DNA from: Clostridia bacterium
GTDB taxonomy: Bacteria > Bacillota > Clostridia > UBA1381 > UBA9506
Length of the DNA: 64,000 bases
Direction of reading: 5' to 3'
Assembly (NCBI GenBank): GCA_017399695.1
Contig: JAFQBK010000002.1
Span: 62,001 to 126,000 of the forward strand
A model generated the notes under the pieces. The model was not told the DNA's origin and made no database searches. It saw only the letters and a program-made list of their open reading frames with translations. Position numbers and translations under genes: made by a program. Of this stretch, positions 30,101 through 38,269 are shown one piece after another; the first letter of the stretch is position 1, and the number at the start of each line of letters is the position of its first letter.

Positions 30101-30690
30101 GAGAATTGGTCAGTAGCGGTGAAGCAGGAACCGTAACGGCAACACTGCGTGGTATTGATGGCACGGGTTTGGTCTGTGAAGGAACGGGCGGGGTATATGC
30201 CGTCACAGCCGGCGGCGTGCAGAGCTTTTCTTTGAATACGAGAGCACCTCTTTCGGATCATGCAATGTTTCTTTTAAGCCTGAAAGATGAGACTGGCAGA
30301 ACATTTTCCCACACGATTACTAACGGAGATGTCTTAAAACAGGCAGAGGGAGAGACAACGCTTCTTTTGAAGGATTTTGCAATAAGAAATATGGATGGGA
30401 CATTGCTTATGGAGCCGACGTGCGGGGAATTTAACCTTTTTGAAACCGCTTTGGAAAATAAGAGCGATGAGTCGATTCCTATGTTGGGATTTATGGCAAT
30501 TTATAAAGATGGTGCTTTGTTCGATTTAATGTACCTAAATCGAAATATTGACCCGAATGAAAGTGACAGATTCTGGCTTGGAACATTTATGCCAGAACAA
30601 GGCAACATAACAGTGAAACTCTTTGCATGGAAGTCTTTTGCAGATATGAACCCATTGTTTGAGCATGCGTTGTTTGAAACGACGAATTAG
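27118..30690 (+). CDS. Secreted right-handed parallel beta-helix protein
   Basis: 1190 residues. The signal peptide ends near SFA-AG (about 29). A beta-helix fills about 33-640, starting TTYYVSGTAGAAGNPGTSASPF as in polysaccharide lyase-like and GH beta-helix enzymes. It contains EARWPN and GEWYRDRSTGTLYFYDDSG, which also recall GH141-type proteins, and ladder repeats such as GCEIMNMYGEGILLEGTGN and NYIHDI. A long beta-sandwich region with ENGETAWTAGHD, VVNGGFETF and Ig-like parts follows. The C-terminal ~110 residues end VKLFAWKSFADMNPL, shared with the protein at 24997. Catalytic residues cannot be assigned by eye. It may cut or bind a uronate- or deoxysugar-containing glycan. ATG 27118 follows GAGGAGG. 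Confidence 0.83.
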   Translation: MRSGKIVKRLVSALAAASLMISLLPVSFAAGGTTYYVSGTAGAAGNPGTSASPFRTIAQAIGAMSDGDTCIIRDGVYYETLTVDGKNNLTFRAATNGNVTISGGTVISSWERDTTMDHVWKTSTASFVDASGNDRSLLFQNGELCYEARWPNLTTSGTRHPLLLRENYARVDSGSTERTIIVDDALTTDSSIAGKNLAGASVWCASGVAYWSYVYPIESVSGNTIELAETYTYTDSSGVQQTASVTEGSSFWPGTNRAQDGKNIYYIFDSKDLLDTNGEWYRDRSTGTLYFYDDSGNAPKGVELRAREYAIDIDHASGISIEGINVRGAIVNLDDNARDCVIKNATIETVDYLMPREGERSVKGKQPGALGVTVSGTNNLITGCEIMNMYGEGILLEGTGNRIINNYIHDINFEHTYSDGVYINGSNHLVSHNTIEGLGRGAIGGLFTSCELAYNDMSDGCRLSRDGGIIYLTNNDFKNSEFHHNILHDSVDNEGMQYGLYLDSMTTGVIVYRNLLYNLEVNDGHSRRSIDINPNSLGNIFFNNTVANTNPIGGLTGDRSQTVIVNNLFQSDYLQSAWMDVNADHNVVATNAWTNPSAGDYTLSSAATSVIDVGVPVPGVAEDYLGEAPDCGAFENGETAWTAGHDVSNKEFSKETFRLNEKIPYRNYVVNGGFETFKQVTSNGVTSICADGGWTDSDGGEIPLLTERAWTTYGSYAMSGNYSAKLAEGQTITQTITGLKPYTTYLAGGYAQLSGEYTPSGNGSIPENYSELTRGNTITGFTTDTEHCIRYPAMNFGTTGYDALQFRLQFTSSSTRTGSPSRSIEVWLGNPKAGGERLSSVSVLPTEVPSYTHVWLFKTAKFGRSLTGSQEIYVVFKGDFYGVAVAGKVFFDDTDGEDQVTLTAKSDSGEQDSISFSGRGFSSSLRGVEVTTGSEGSIVLSLTKSGGTLNGYVDEIRVSETYNPMDIYMGTTEVKDENGTLVYAIHKGDMHIINGELVSSGEAGTVTATLRGIDGTGLVCEGTGGVYAVTAGGVQSFSLNTRAPLSDHAMFLLSLKDETGRTFSHTITNGDVLKQAEGETTLLLKDFAIRNMDGTLLMEPTCGEFNLFETALENKSDESIPMLGFMAIYKDGALFDLMYLNRNIDPNESDRFWLGTFMPEQGNITVKLFAWKSFADMNPLFEHALFETTN

Positions 30691-30716
30691 AAAACAACCT
30701 TAAGGAGAGAAAACCA

Positions 30717-33533
30717 ATGAAGGAAAGCGGATTTATAGCAATAGCAAGGAATAATTTCCTGAGTGAAGAACGGGAAAAATATATGGTTGAGCCGCAACCG
30801 ATACCATATGAAAAAAAGGTATGCGCCTTGCAAAAAGCAGCGGGAGCACCGGTTCGGACACAGGAAAAAATGAAAACCAAAGAGGAACTTTATGAAGCTC
30901 TTGATGTTCTCCGTAAGCAATATGAGCCGTTTTTGCTGAATCACGCACCGAAACTGGAGGAATTTAATCGGCATATTTCTATTGAAACATTTACCTTAGA
31001 CGGCGAAAAGGAAATCACCATTCCGCATTTCGGTGGACCTTTAGGTTATGCGAAACAAGTGTATGAAGCAGAATTCTCTCTGGAGAATTTTCAGGGGAAG
31101 GCGGTCTACTTTGGCTGTAAGGGCGCAGATTACAAAGCAACTGTTTACATTAACGATGTCTGCATCGGAATCCATGAGGGTTTCTTTTCTCCTTTTGAAT
31201 TTGAGATAACGCAAGCAGCACACGCAGGGAAAAACCGTTTGAAAATTGTTCTGGAAAACGATTTTGTTTATATGGGCAATACTCGTCGCGGCGAAGCAGG
31301 AGTTGTTGCAGGGGGAGAGAAGTATCAAGGCGATAAGCTCTATGCAGCTACGGGCGTTGGATACGATGACCCTGAAATTGGATGGCATCATTGCCCGCCG
31401 GGGTTTGGAATTTATCATGAGGTGTATATTGAAGTTCGTAATATGATACACATCTCGGATATGTATGTGCGTCCAGACGTGGACGCAGGCGTTGCGGAGC
31501 TTTGGCTTGAGATTGAAAATGCAGAGTATGAAGGCAGAGAGGTGGTCTTTGACCTATCGCTATATGGTCAGAACTTTGAGGAAACCATCTTTGAGCATCT
31601 TCTGTATGAGCCAAAAATAGAAAACAAATGGATGCTGGCAAGACGCGGCAAAAATATATATAAAATACCGATTTCTATTTCTGATATCAAAGTCTGGGAA
31701 CCCGACACACCGTTTTTGTACCAGCTTCAAGTCAGTGTAACCTGTGGAGGAAAGCTGTGTGATAAAGACAAATATTCCTTTGGTATGCGCTCTTTTGTGC
31801 AGGATAACGAAAGTCATCCCAAGGGAAGATATTACTTAAATGGCCGTTCGATTCGCCTGCGCGGAGCCAATACGATGGGTTTTGAGCAGCAGGATGTTAT
31901 GCGTGGAGATTTTAAGCAGTTGATTGACGATATTCTATTGGCTAAGGTCTGCCATATGAATTTCTGGAGGCTGACGCAGCGTCCTGTGCAGGATGAGGTC
32001 TACCAGTACTGTGATATGTTAGGTCTTATGACACAAACCGACTTGCCGCTGTTTAGCGTTATGCGACGCAATAAGGTGTGTGAGGCATTGCGTCAGACGG
32101 AAGAAATGATTCGTATGGTGCGCAAGCATCCGTGTAATGTATCTATCAGTTATATTAATGAACCGCACTTTAATGAAGACCATTTGGACAACGGAAAAGG
32201 GCGTGCAGAGCCGCACAGACATTTGGTTCGAGAGGAATTAGAATCCTTCTTTCTGACCTGCGATTCAGTAGTAAAATTGAATCAGCCGGACTGCGTTATT
32301 AAGCATATTGACGGTGACTTTATGTCTCCGGATCTTTCCGGCTCTAACTGTATGCCTGATAATCACTGCTATACCATGTGGTATTTTGGTCATGGTATTG
32401 ATATTGGAAAGCTGCATAAAGGCTATTGGCAGCGGATTTTGCCGGATTGGTATTATGGCTGTGGAGAATATGGCGGTGAGGGTTTGGATTTTCCGGACCT
32501 TATGAGACGCCGTTATCCGAAAGAATGGCTCAAAGAGCCATTTGACCCGGACAATATTGTTTGTGCACAGACCAAAACGGTTCATTTTATGTTTTTTGAT
32601 ACTCCCACCACCCTTGAGGGTTGGGTGGATGCAACACACCGTCATCAGGTATTTTCAACCAAAATGATGACGGAAGCTTTCCGCCGCGACCCAAGGATGG
32701 TATCTTTTGCCATTCACCTTTTCATTGATGCGTGGCCGAGCGGCTGGATGAAAACCATTATGGATTGCGAAAGGACTCCGAAACCGGCGTTCTTTGCATA
32801 TCGGGACGCATTAGAGCCGATTATGGTAAGTTTGCGTAGTGACCGCTTTACTTACTATGAGGACGAAACTGTAAGTGTTGAAGCTTATGTCTGCAATGAT
32901 ACACAAGAAACCGATGACGGCGATTATCGTCTGGTGTTTGAGTTGTATGACAGCGAAACGCTCATTATGCAAAAAGAGCAGATGGCAGAATTCGAGAAAG
33001 ATACAACAAGCTATATTGCCAACGCGGAATTCCGTGTGGATGCTGGTGGCGACAGAAAGAAATATACGCTTAAGGCAGTTTTGTTAAAAGATGGAGAAGT
33101 TTGCCACTATAATACTTTTGATTTTGAGGTATTTGCAAGACAACCATTTACCGAAAACAACAATATCGTGCTGATTTCGGATTTGGATGTTGGTGAGCAT
33201 GAGATTGCCGGAGAGATTGTTAAAGTAAAGGACGGCGAACGTCGTGTGTTTGTTTCGAGAAACACGGGACATCCTGCGGTAGACGGCTTCCGCGAACATG
33301 ATTTCTTTATGTGGTATGATAAAAAAGAAGATATGATTACGCCGATTCTGCGCAATGTTTTTGAAGCGGAAGGATTTACACCGATTCTTCTGGCGGAAGG
33401 AAACGGATCAAAGGTTATGGCGGCGGGCGTGAAGGAATACCAGGGCAAAAAATATGTGATTTCCATGCTTGATTTAAGACACGAAGAAAATCCGATTGCG
33501 CAGCGTTTCTTAAAGAAGTTATATGAAATGTAG
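30717..33533 (+). CDS. GH2 family glycoside hydrolase
   Basis: 938 residues, no signal peptide, so probably intracellular. GH2 enzymes are retaining exo-beta-glycosidases (galactosidase, mannosidase, glucuronidase, arabinosidase). An N-terminal jelly-roll (about 100-230; VYFGCKGADYKATVYINDVCIG) and Ig-like domain precede the TIM barrel that begins YYLNGRSIRLRGANTMG. The barrel has the acid/base INEPHF with Glu482 and a nucleophile candidate Glu584 in YGCGEYGGEG. A long C-terminal beta-sandwich follows. The substrate cannot be fixed from the motifs. AAGGAG precedes ATG 30717, which lies 26 bp after the previous stop. It is paired with the GH94 gene 25 bp downstream, suggesting successive steps on one imported oligosaccharide. 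Confidence 0.9.
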   Translation: MKESGFIAIARNNFLSEEREKYMVEPQPIPYEKKVCALQKAAGAPVRTQEKMKTKEELYEALDVLRKQYEPFLLNHAPKLEEFNRHISIETFTLDGEKEITIPHFGGPLGYAKQVYEAEFSLENFQGKAVYFGCKGADYKATVYINDVCIGIHEGFFSPFEFEITQAAHAGKNRLKIVLENDFVYMGNTRRGEAGVVAGGEKYQGDKLYAATGVGYDDPEIGWHHCPPGFGIYHEVYIEVRNMIHISDMYVRPDVDAGVAELWLEIENAEYEGREVVFDLSLYGQNFEETIFEHLLYEPKIENKWMLARRGKNIYKIPISISDIKVWEPDTPFLYQLQVSVTCGGKLCDKDKYSFGMRSFVQDNESHPKGRYYLNGRSIRLRGANTMGFEQQDVMRGDFKQLIDDILLAKVCHMNFWRLTQRPVQDEVYQYCDMLGLMTQTDLPLFSVMRRNKVCEALRQTEEMIRMVRKHPCNVSISYINEPHFNEDHLDNGKGRAEPHRHLVREELESFFLTCDSVVKLNQPDCVIKHIDGDFMSPDLSGSNCMPDNHCYTMWYFGHGIDIGKLHKGYWQRILPDWYYGCGEYGGEGLDFPDLMRRRYPKEWLKEPFDPDNIVCAQTKTVHFMFFDTPTTLEGWVDATHRHQVFSTKMMTEAFRRDPRMVSFAIHLFIDAWPSGWMKTIMDCERTPKPAFFAYRDALEPIMVSLRSDRFTYYEDETVSVEAYVCNDTQETDDGDYRLVFELYDSETLIMQKEQMAEFEKDTTSYIANAEFRVDAGGDRKKYTLKAVLLKDGEVCHYNTFDFEVFARQPFTENNNIVLISDLDVGEHEIAGEIVKVKDGERRVFVSRNTGHPAVDGFREHDFFMWYDKKEDMITPILRNVFEAEGFTPILLAEGNGSKVMAAGVKEYQGKKYVISMLDLRHEENPIAQRFLKKLYEM

Positions 33534-33558
33534 ATGCAGGTAAAGAGGGGCGAAACTT

Positions 33559-35820
33559 ATGGCGCATAAACAATATGGACACTACATAGAAGGCAGCTCT
33601 GACTATTGTATCACAAGGGCAGATTTGCCGAGAAACTGGTATAATTACCTTTGGAATGACCACTATGTCACCTTTACATCGCAGACCGGTGCCGGTGAAA
33701 GTGTACTGCAAGACTCCTTGGGGAGAAGAATCGGTCTCGTCAGAGACAGAGGATTTTATCTGTTGGAGGGGGAAGTAAGTTGGGGTATTCACGGACTTCC
33801 TGTGAATCAGAACAATGATAAATTCACTTGTACGCACTCGCGCGGAGCAACGGAGGTTTCTGTTGAAAACTATGGGATTGCTTCTAGAGTTATCAGTATT
33901 GTTCCTGATGGAGCGAACTGCGAATTGTGGAAATTAAAATTAAAGAATTTATCCGAAGAAAAAAGACAGCTGTCAGCGATTGTGTTTTGTGATACGAAGA
34001 TGGACGGCATATACCAAAGACAGGGGTATCATACGGGAACAGCGTCATTTTCTCAGGCGTTAAACGGCGTTTTTAGTTGCGGTTTTGTATCTTTTGAAGA
34101 TGAAGTGAAAGAGGCCTATGGTTTTTTGGCATTATCAGAAACGGCAGACGGCTACGACTGCACCTATAACTCAATTATAGGACCTTATGGCTCATTTGCA
34201 CACCCCATCGTTTTGGAGCGAGGGGGCCTCAGCAATACGGACGGCCTGGGAGAGAAGCTTTCATTTGCGCTTGAAAAGAAGATTGAGCTTGCACCAAACG
34301 AAGAAAAAGAGTTGGTCTATATCTGCGGTGTTGCTTTTTCTATGGAAGAGGCAAAGAAAATGAAAACCGCTTATGCAGTTCCGAAAACGTTTGATTTGGA
34401 AAAAGAAGCAGTTTTAGAAAAATTCAGAAGCCAGACGGCAATGGTCTCCATCGAAACGCCGGATGAACTACTAAACAATATGTTTGAATGGCTGAAGCAT
34501 CAGTCAAATTTAGGCTCCCGATGGGCACGGGTACGCCATAACGGCTATCGCGACCTAACCAGCGACACGGAATGCTTATCTTGTATCAATCCGAAACTGG
34601 CGTTAGAGCGCTTCAAAAGAATACTAACTTATCAGTATTCTAGCGGTTATGCTCCGCGGACGTTTATTGACGGAATGATTCAACCGAATAATTTTGCAGA
34701 TAATACGGTCTGGCTAAATTTTGCGGCGATGTCTATCATTAAGGAACTGGGCGATACTTCTATTTTAGATATCGAGGTCCCATATAACGACGGAACCGTC
34801 GGCACAATCTATGAGCATTTGTTCCGTTCGGTTGATTATCTGTATCATTTTAAAGGCTTGCACGGTTTGGTTAAAATCTGGGGCGGCGACTGGAACGACT
34901 GTATGGCGAGTGCCGGCTTAGAGGGACGAGGCGTCAGCATTTGGTTGAGTATCGCCTGGTATCGTGCGAATCAATTTTTTGCAGAAATTGCACGTATGGT
35001 AGGAAACAATGGGGATGCCGAGCTTTGCGTTGCACGTGGTGAAGAAATGCGCGAGCTGATTGAGGAGTATGGCTGGGATGGCGAATATTATATGTATGCC
35101 ATCAATGACTGGGGCGAAAAAATTGGATCCAAAGAAAGTCCTCAAGGTCAAATTTTCTTAAATCCGCAGATTTGGGCGGTGCTTTCAGGCGTTTCGAAAA
35201 ACGGTAGAGAAGTTCAGGCAATGGAAAGCGCACAAAAGAAACTGGATTCAGAACTTGGCACGATGGTTTCCCTGGCCTATACTGAGTATGACCCGCATAT
35301 TGGCTATGTTACCTTAAAGCCCGCCGGTGTGCATGAAAACGGAGGAGTATATCTGCATACGATTGCCTGGAAAATTGCGGCTGATGCAATGCTTGGTCGT
35401 GCAGATTGGGTAGAAAAGGATATCGAAACCATTTTGCCGTTCCGCAATAAAGTTGTCGCAGGAAGAGCAGAGCCTTACATTATGTGCAATTCCTATTTTG
35501 GCGAACAGACGGGATATCGCTATGGTACGCCGGGTCAAAGCTGGCGTACGGCGGCGGGCCAGTGGTTTCAAAAAGCCCTTGTGAATTATGTTTTTGGTCT
35601 GCAACCGGAAATGGACGGACTTAAAATTGAGCCGTGCCTCCCTCCGAGTTGGAAAAAATGCGCTATCCGAAAAGTATTTAGAGGAATAACCTACGATATC
35701 AGCTATGAAAATGGCGGAACGCGCGTGAAAGAGATTTATGTCAATAATGAAAAAATTGATGGCAATATTCTCCCTTTGTTGGACGATATCGTTAAGGTCA
35801 AGGTCATAACGGGAGAATAA
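33559..35820 (+). CDS. GH94 family phosphorylase-like enzyme
   Basis: 753 residues, cytoplasmic. GH94 enzymes phosphorolyse beta-linked disaccharides or cello-oligosaccharides to give a sugar-1-phosphate, saving ATP. The N-terminal beta-sandwich opens HYVTFTSQTGAGESVLQDSLGRRI. The (alpha/alpha)6 barrel has WGGDWNDCM with the family's catalytic Asp (DWND, residues about 444-447), then GGVYLHTIAWKIAADAMLGR and GQSWRTAAGQWFQKALVNYVFGL. The acceptor may be cellobiose, a cellobionate-like or other beta-glucoside; the motifs do not decide. It is the last gene of the locus and is followed by a strong terminator. AGAGGGG precedes ATG 33559. Confidence 0.9.
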   Translation: MAHKQYGHYIEGSSDYCITRADLPRNWYNYLWNDHYVTFTSQTGAGESVLQDSLGRRIGLVRDRGFYLLEGEVSWGIHGLPVNQNNDKFTCTHSRGATEVSVENYGIASRVISIVPDGANCELWKLKLKNLSEEKRQLSAIVFCDTKMDGIYQRQGYHTGTASFSQALNGVFSCGFVSFEDEVKEAYGFLALSETADGYDCTYNSIIGPYGSFAHPIVLERGGLSNTDGLGEKLSFALEKKIELAPNEEKELVYICGVAFSMEEAKKMKTAYAVPKTFDLEKEAVLEKFRSQTAMVSIETPDELLNNMFEWLKHQSNLGSRWARVRHNGYRDLTSDTECLSCINPKLALERFKRILTYQYSSGYAPRTFIDGMIQPNNFADNTVWLNFAAMSIIKELGDTSILDIEVPYNDGTVGTIYEHLFRSVDYLYHFKGLHGLVKIWGGDWNDCMASAGLEGRGVSIWLSIAWYRANQFFAEIARMVGNNGDAELCVARGEEMRELIEEYGWDGEYYMYAINDWGEKIGSKESPQGQIFLNPQIWAVLSGVSKNGREVQAMESAQKKLDSELGTMVSLAYTEYDPHIGYVTLKPAGVHENGGVYLHTIAWKIAADAMLGRADWVEKDIETILPFRNKVVAGRAEPYIMCNSYFGEQTGYRYGTPGQSWRTAAGQWFQKALVNYVFGLQPEMDGLKIEPCLPPSWKKCAIRKVFRGITYDISYENGGTRVKEIYVNNEKIDGNILPLLDDIVKVKVITGE

Positions 35821-35895
35821 AAAACATAACTATTGTTGAAAATCTCTATGTTATTTTTAGTAATGCGGTCGCTGTCTAAAGGCACCGACATAGAA

Positions 35896-35930
35896 AATAC
35901 TCTACCCGAAACCGGGTAGAGTATTTTTTT
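35896..35930. terminator. Terminator after the GH94 gene
   Basis: AATACTCTACCCG (35896-35908) pairs with CGGGTAGAGTATT (35913-35925), loop AAAC, followed by T residues to 35930. It ends the polysaccharide operon and is also well placed for the convergent spoIVB transcript. Confidence 0.92.
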
Positions 35931-37200
35931 ACTTCCTTTCTGTCTCAGAAAGCATATTCTCAATAAATATCCCATATCCACGGGTCGGGTCATTAACAAA
36001 TACATGGGTTACAGCACCCACGAGCTTTCCCTCCTGGATGATGGGAGAACCGCTCATTCCCTGAACAATACCGCCGGTCTTTTTTAAAAGTTCCGGGTCT
36101 GTTACACAGATTACCATGTCTTTTCCGCCGCTGTTTCCGTATTTTAATACGCGTTGAATTTCGACTTCGTATTCTTTGACTCCGTCTTCGTCAATGCTGG
36201 AAAGTATTTTTGCCTTTCCTTCTTTAATCTGACTTGACGAGGCAACCGGAATACTTTCTCCGGAAAGATTCAATTCTTCGGGATTTAATGTGCCGAAAAT
36301 ACCCTTTGATGTGTTCTTTTCTATCCTTCCCAAATCATTTTCCGAGCCGTAAAACATTCCTTTTAACTCTCCCGGTTCACCACGCGCGCCTTTTTTAATT
36401 TGATATACACCGGCGCGGGTAATGCTGCCGGAATGGACGGGCATTAGTGTTCCGCTGTCTGTGTCTGAAATGGGATGTCCCAAAGCCCCGAAAGAGCCGC
36501 TGTCTTCGTCATAAAAGGTTAGCGTCCCGATGCCGGCAGTGGAGTCGCGTACCCAAAGACCGAGTTTTGGCCCATCTTCGGTTTGGGTCGGCACAACAGT
36601 TCTATCGATGTGTTTGCCACCTCTGGAAACCGTGAGAGTAATTGCGTTTTTTTCGCTATTTTCTACCAATTCGGCAAGTTGTTCCGTTGTAGAAAGAGTC
36701 GTGCCGTTTGCAGAAAGCAAAATGTCGCCGCTTTCGATGCCGTATTCATGAGACGGATTGACTCGATTGCCATTTTCATCTAAAAGCTCTGAGACGCCTA
36801 CACAGACCAAACCCTCGGTAAAGATTTTGATGCCAATGGCATTTCCGCAGGGTACCAGCTCCATTGGAGAACGGACGTCGACCTCGATGGAACGCACCGG
36901 AATGATCCCGAAGAGCCTAAGCTGTGCTTCAAATCGGTTTTCGGGACTTCTTGTTTTCGACAAGCCGATTGTGCTTTCCTCTTTGCGAACATTTCCGTCT
37001 TCTTCCAATACACCGCCGAAGGCTGCCGGAACGCCAATCGTGTAGGGCGAAGATGTTTCTGAGTGGAATGTTTCTCCCTCAAATATCTGAATGCGGTCGG
37101 GATACTTAAAATTACATTCTGCAATCAGGCTGATGATGAGTCCTGTGATGAGACAGGTGAAAATAATCAGGCGTTTCTTGCCTGAAATTGTGTTACGCAA
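35929..37200 (-). CDS. spoIVB: SpoIVB serine peptidase (stage IV sporulation)
   Basis: About 423 residues. One N-terminal membrane segment (about 12-32), then a PDZ domain (about 125-200; LLDENGNRVNPSHEYGIESGDILLS) and an S55 peptidase domain with SFGALGHPISDTDSG and the catalytic-serine motif IVQGMSGSPII. In sporulation this protein is made in the forespore and cleaves SpoIVFA to trigger pro-sigma-K processing in the mother cell. Start TTG 37200 was chosen because GGGAGGG lies 6 bp upstream, and the same bases would be coding in the longer ORF from 37221. It lies just downstream of a PdaA-type gene on the same strand, about 84 bp away. Confidence 0.93.
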   Translation of the reverse strand: MRNTISGKKRLIIFTCLITGLIISLIAECNFKYPDRIQIFEGETFHSETSSPYTIGVPAAFGGVLEEDGNVRKEESTIGLSKTRSPENRFEAQLRLFGIIPVRSIEVDVRSPMELVPCGNAIGIKIFTEGLVCVGVSELLDENGNRVNPSHEYGIESGDILLSANGTTLSTTEQLAELVENSEKNAITLTVSRGGKHIDRTVVPTQTEDGPKLGLWVRDSTAGIGTLTFYDEDSGSFGALGHPISDTDSGTLMPVHSGSITRAGVYQIKKGARGEPGELKGMFYGSENDLGRIEKNTSKGIFGTLNPEELNLSGESIPVASSSQIKEGKAKILSSIDEDGVKEYEVEIQRVLKYGNSGGKDMVICVTDPELLKKTGGIVQGMSGSPIIQEGKLVGAVTHVFVNDPTRGYGIFIENMLSETERK

Positions 37201-37284
37201 TTTTTTCCCTCCCAAAGCCAATCACTGGGGCTCGAACTATCGTGCCCATAGTTAGATTAACCTTACAAGCGGGGAATATCCCAG

Positions 37285-38106
37285 TTAAAAATTCGACTTT
37301 GTTCCAAATTCATCTAGCGAACGAAATACAAATCCGTCGGCTTTTAAATCTTTGATGACGCGGTCTAAAACTTCCGCATTATCCTTGGATACGGCATGAA
37401 GCAGAAGCACACAGCCATCGTGTACGCCGTCTGTGATGGTTTTGTATGCATAATCTGTTCCGCGCTGTTTATTTACATCCCAATCCTGATACGCAAAACT
37501 CCAGAAAACACTGGTATATCCCAAATCATTGGATAAAGCCAGCGTGCGCTCGGAGTATTCGCCTTTGGGCGGACGGATATATTTCATATTCTGACCAAAC
37601 AGCTCATAAAAACGGTCGTTTAAATCCGTAATTTCTTTTTTTAATTTTTCATTATCTGTTACCTGTGGCATCGACGGATGATGCACGGTGTGATTTCCGA
37701 CGGTGTGACCTTCCGAGACCATCCGCCTTACCAAATCGGTTTCTTTTTCAAGATAGGGACCTGTGATGAAAAATGCGGCTTTGACATCGTTTTCTTTTAA
37801 CACATCCAGAATTTTTGCTGTGTAGCCGTTTTCGTATCCCTCGTCAAATGTCAGGTATAAAGTTTTCGGAATTGTGTCTAAATAATAAGCGTGCTGTAAG
37901 TTCATCAGCGTCTTGGTTTCCTCGGGAATTTCCGGGGGCGCTTTTACATTTTTTTTAAGACCCCAGCCGTATGCTTTGTTGGAATACATTCCAGAGACCG
38001 CGGAAGCTGCTCGTACATCCTCCGGTGCAGTAATTTCGTTTTCGACAGACGGAGCACAGGCACAAAGGGATAGAATCATGCAAAGTGAAAAAATGATTTT
38101 TTTCAT
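37285..38106 (-). CDS. pdaA: PdaA-type polysaccharide deacetylase (delta-lactam synthesis)
   Basis: About 273 residues. A lipoprotein signal (LCACAPS) is followed by a NodB-type deacetylase domain. The first metal motif reads LTFDEGYENGY rather than TFDDG, which is the signature of PdaA. HTVHHPSMP and RPPKGEYSER follow. PdaA N-deacetylates muramic acid in spore cortex peptidoglycan so that muramic delta-lactam can form. Start ATG 38106 follows AAAGGATGG; the ORF extends to 38133 but the signal peptide fits the inner ATG. A CATACTA, the sigma-G/sigma-F type -10, lies on this strand at 38173-38167, about 60 bp upstream. A matching -35 is weak, so forespore control is only suggested. Confidence 0.88.
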   Translation of the reverse strand: MKKIIFSLCMILSLCACAPSVENEITAPEDVRAASAVSGMYSNKAYGWGLKKNVKAPPEIPEETKTLMNLQHAYYLDTIPKTLYLTFDEGYENGYTAKILDVLKENDVKAAFFITGPYLEKETDLVRRMVSEGHTVGNHTVHHPSMPQVTDNEKLKKEITDLNDRFYELFGQNMKYIRPPKGEYSERTLALSNDLGYTSVFWSFAYQDWDVNKQRGTDYAYKTITDGVHDGCVLLLHAVSKDNAEVLDRVIKDLKADGFVFRSLDEFGTKSNF

Positions 38107-38208
38107 AAAAAAAGACCATCCTTTTATTATCATTTCACAGTTAATATATTTTATGAAATTGTTGTTTAGTATGAAAGAAAAAAAGTTACAAATTTCGACG
38201 TTTCTCTC

Positions 38209-38237
38209 TTTAAAATTAAAATCAGATATGTTATACT
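38209..38237 (+). promoter_or_regulatory. Promoter of the NodB-type deacetylase gene
   Basis: TTTAAA (38209-38214), a 17-bp spacer and TATACT (38232-38237), about 32 bp before ATG 38270. Confidence 0.5.
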
Positions 38238-38269
38238 GAAATTATCACAGGAACAAGCGAGGGAAAACT

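Noticed and set aside
37222..37284. tRNA-like GTTCGAGCCCCAG upstream of spoIVB on the minus strand
   Set aside because: No 5-bp T-stem, no acceptor stem and no anticodon arm can be drawn; only a 6-bp hairpin (AACTAT/ATAGTT) remains.
38167..38173. CATACTA as a sigma-G -10 for the PdaA-type gene
   Set aside because: The -10 match is good but no convincing -35 lies at the right spacing, so it was not listed as a feature.
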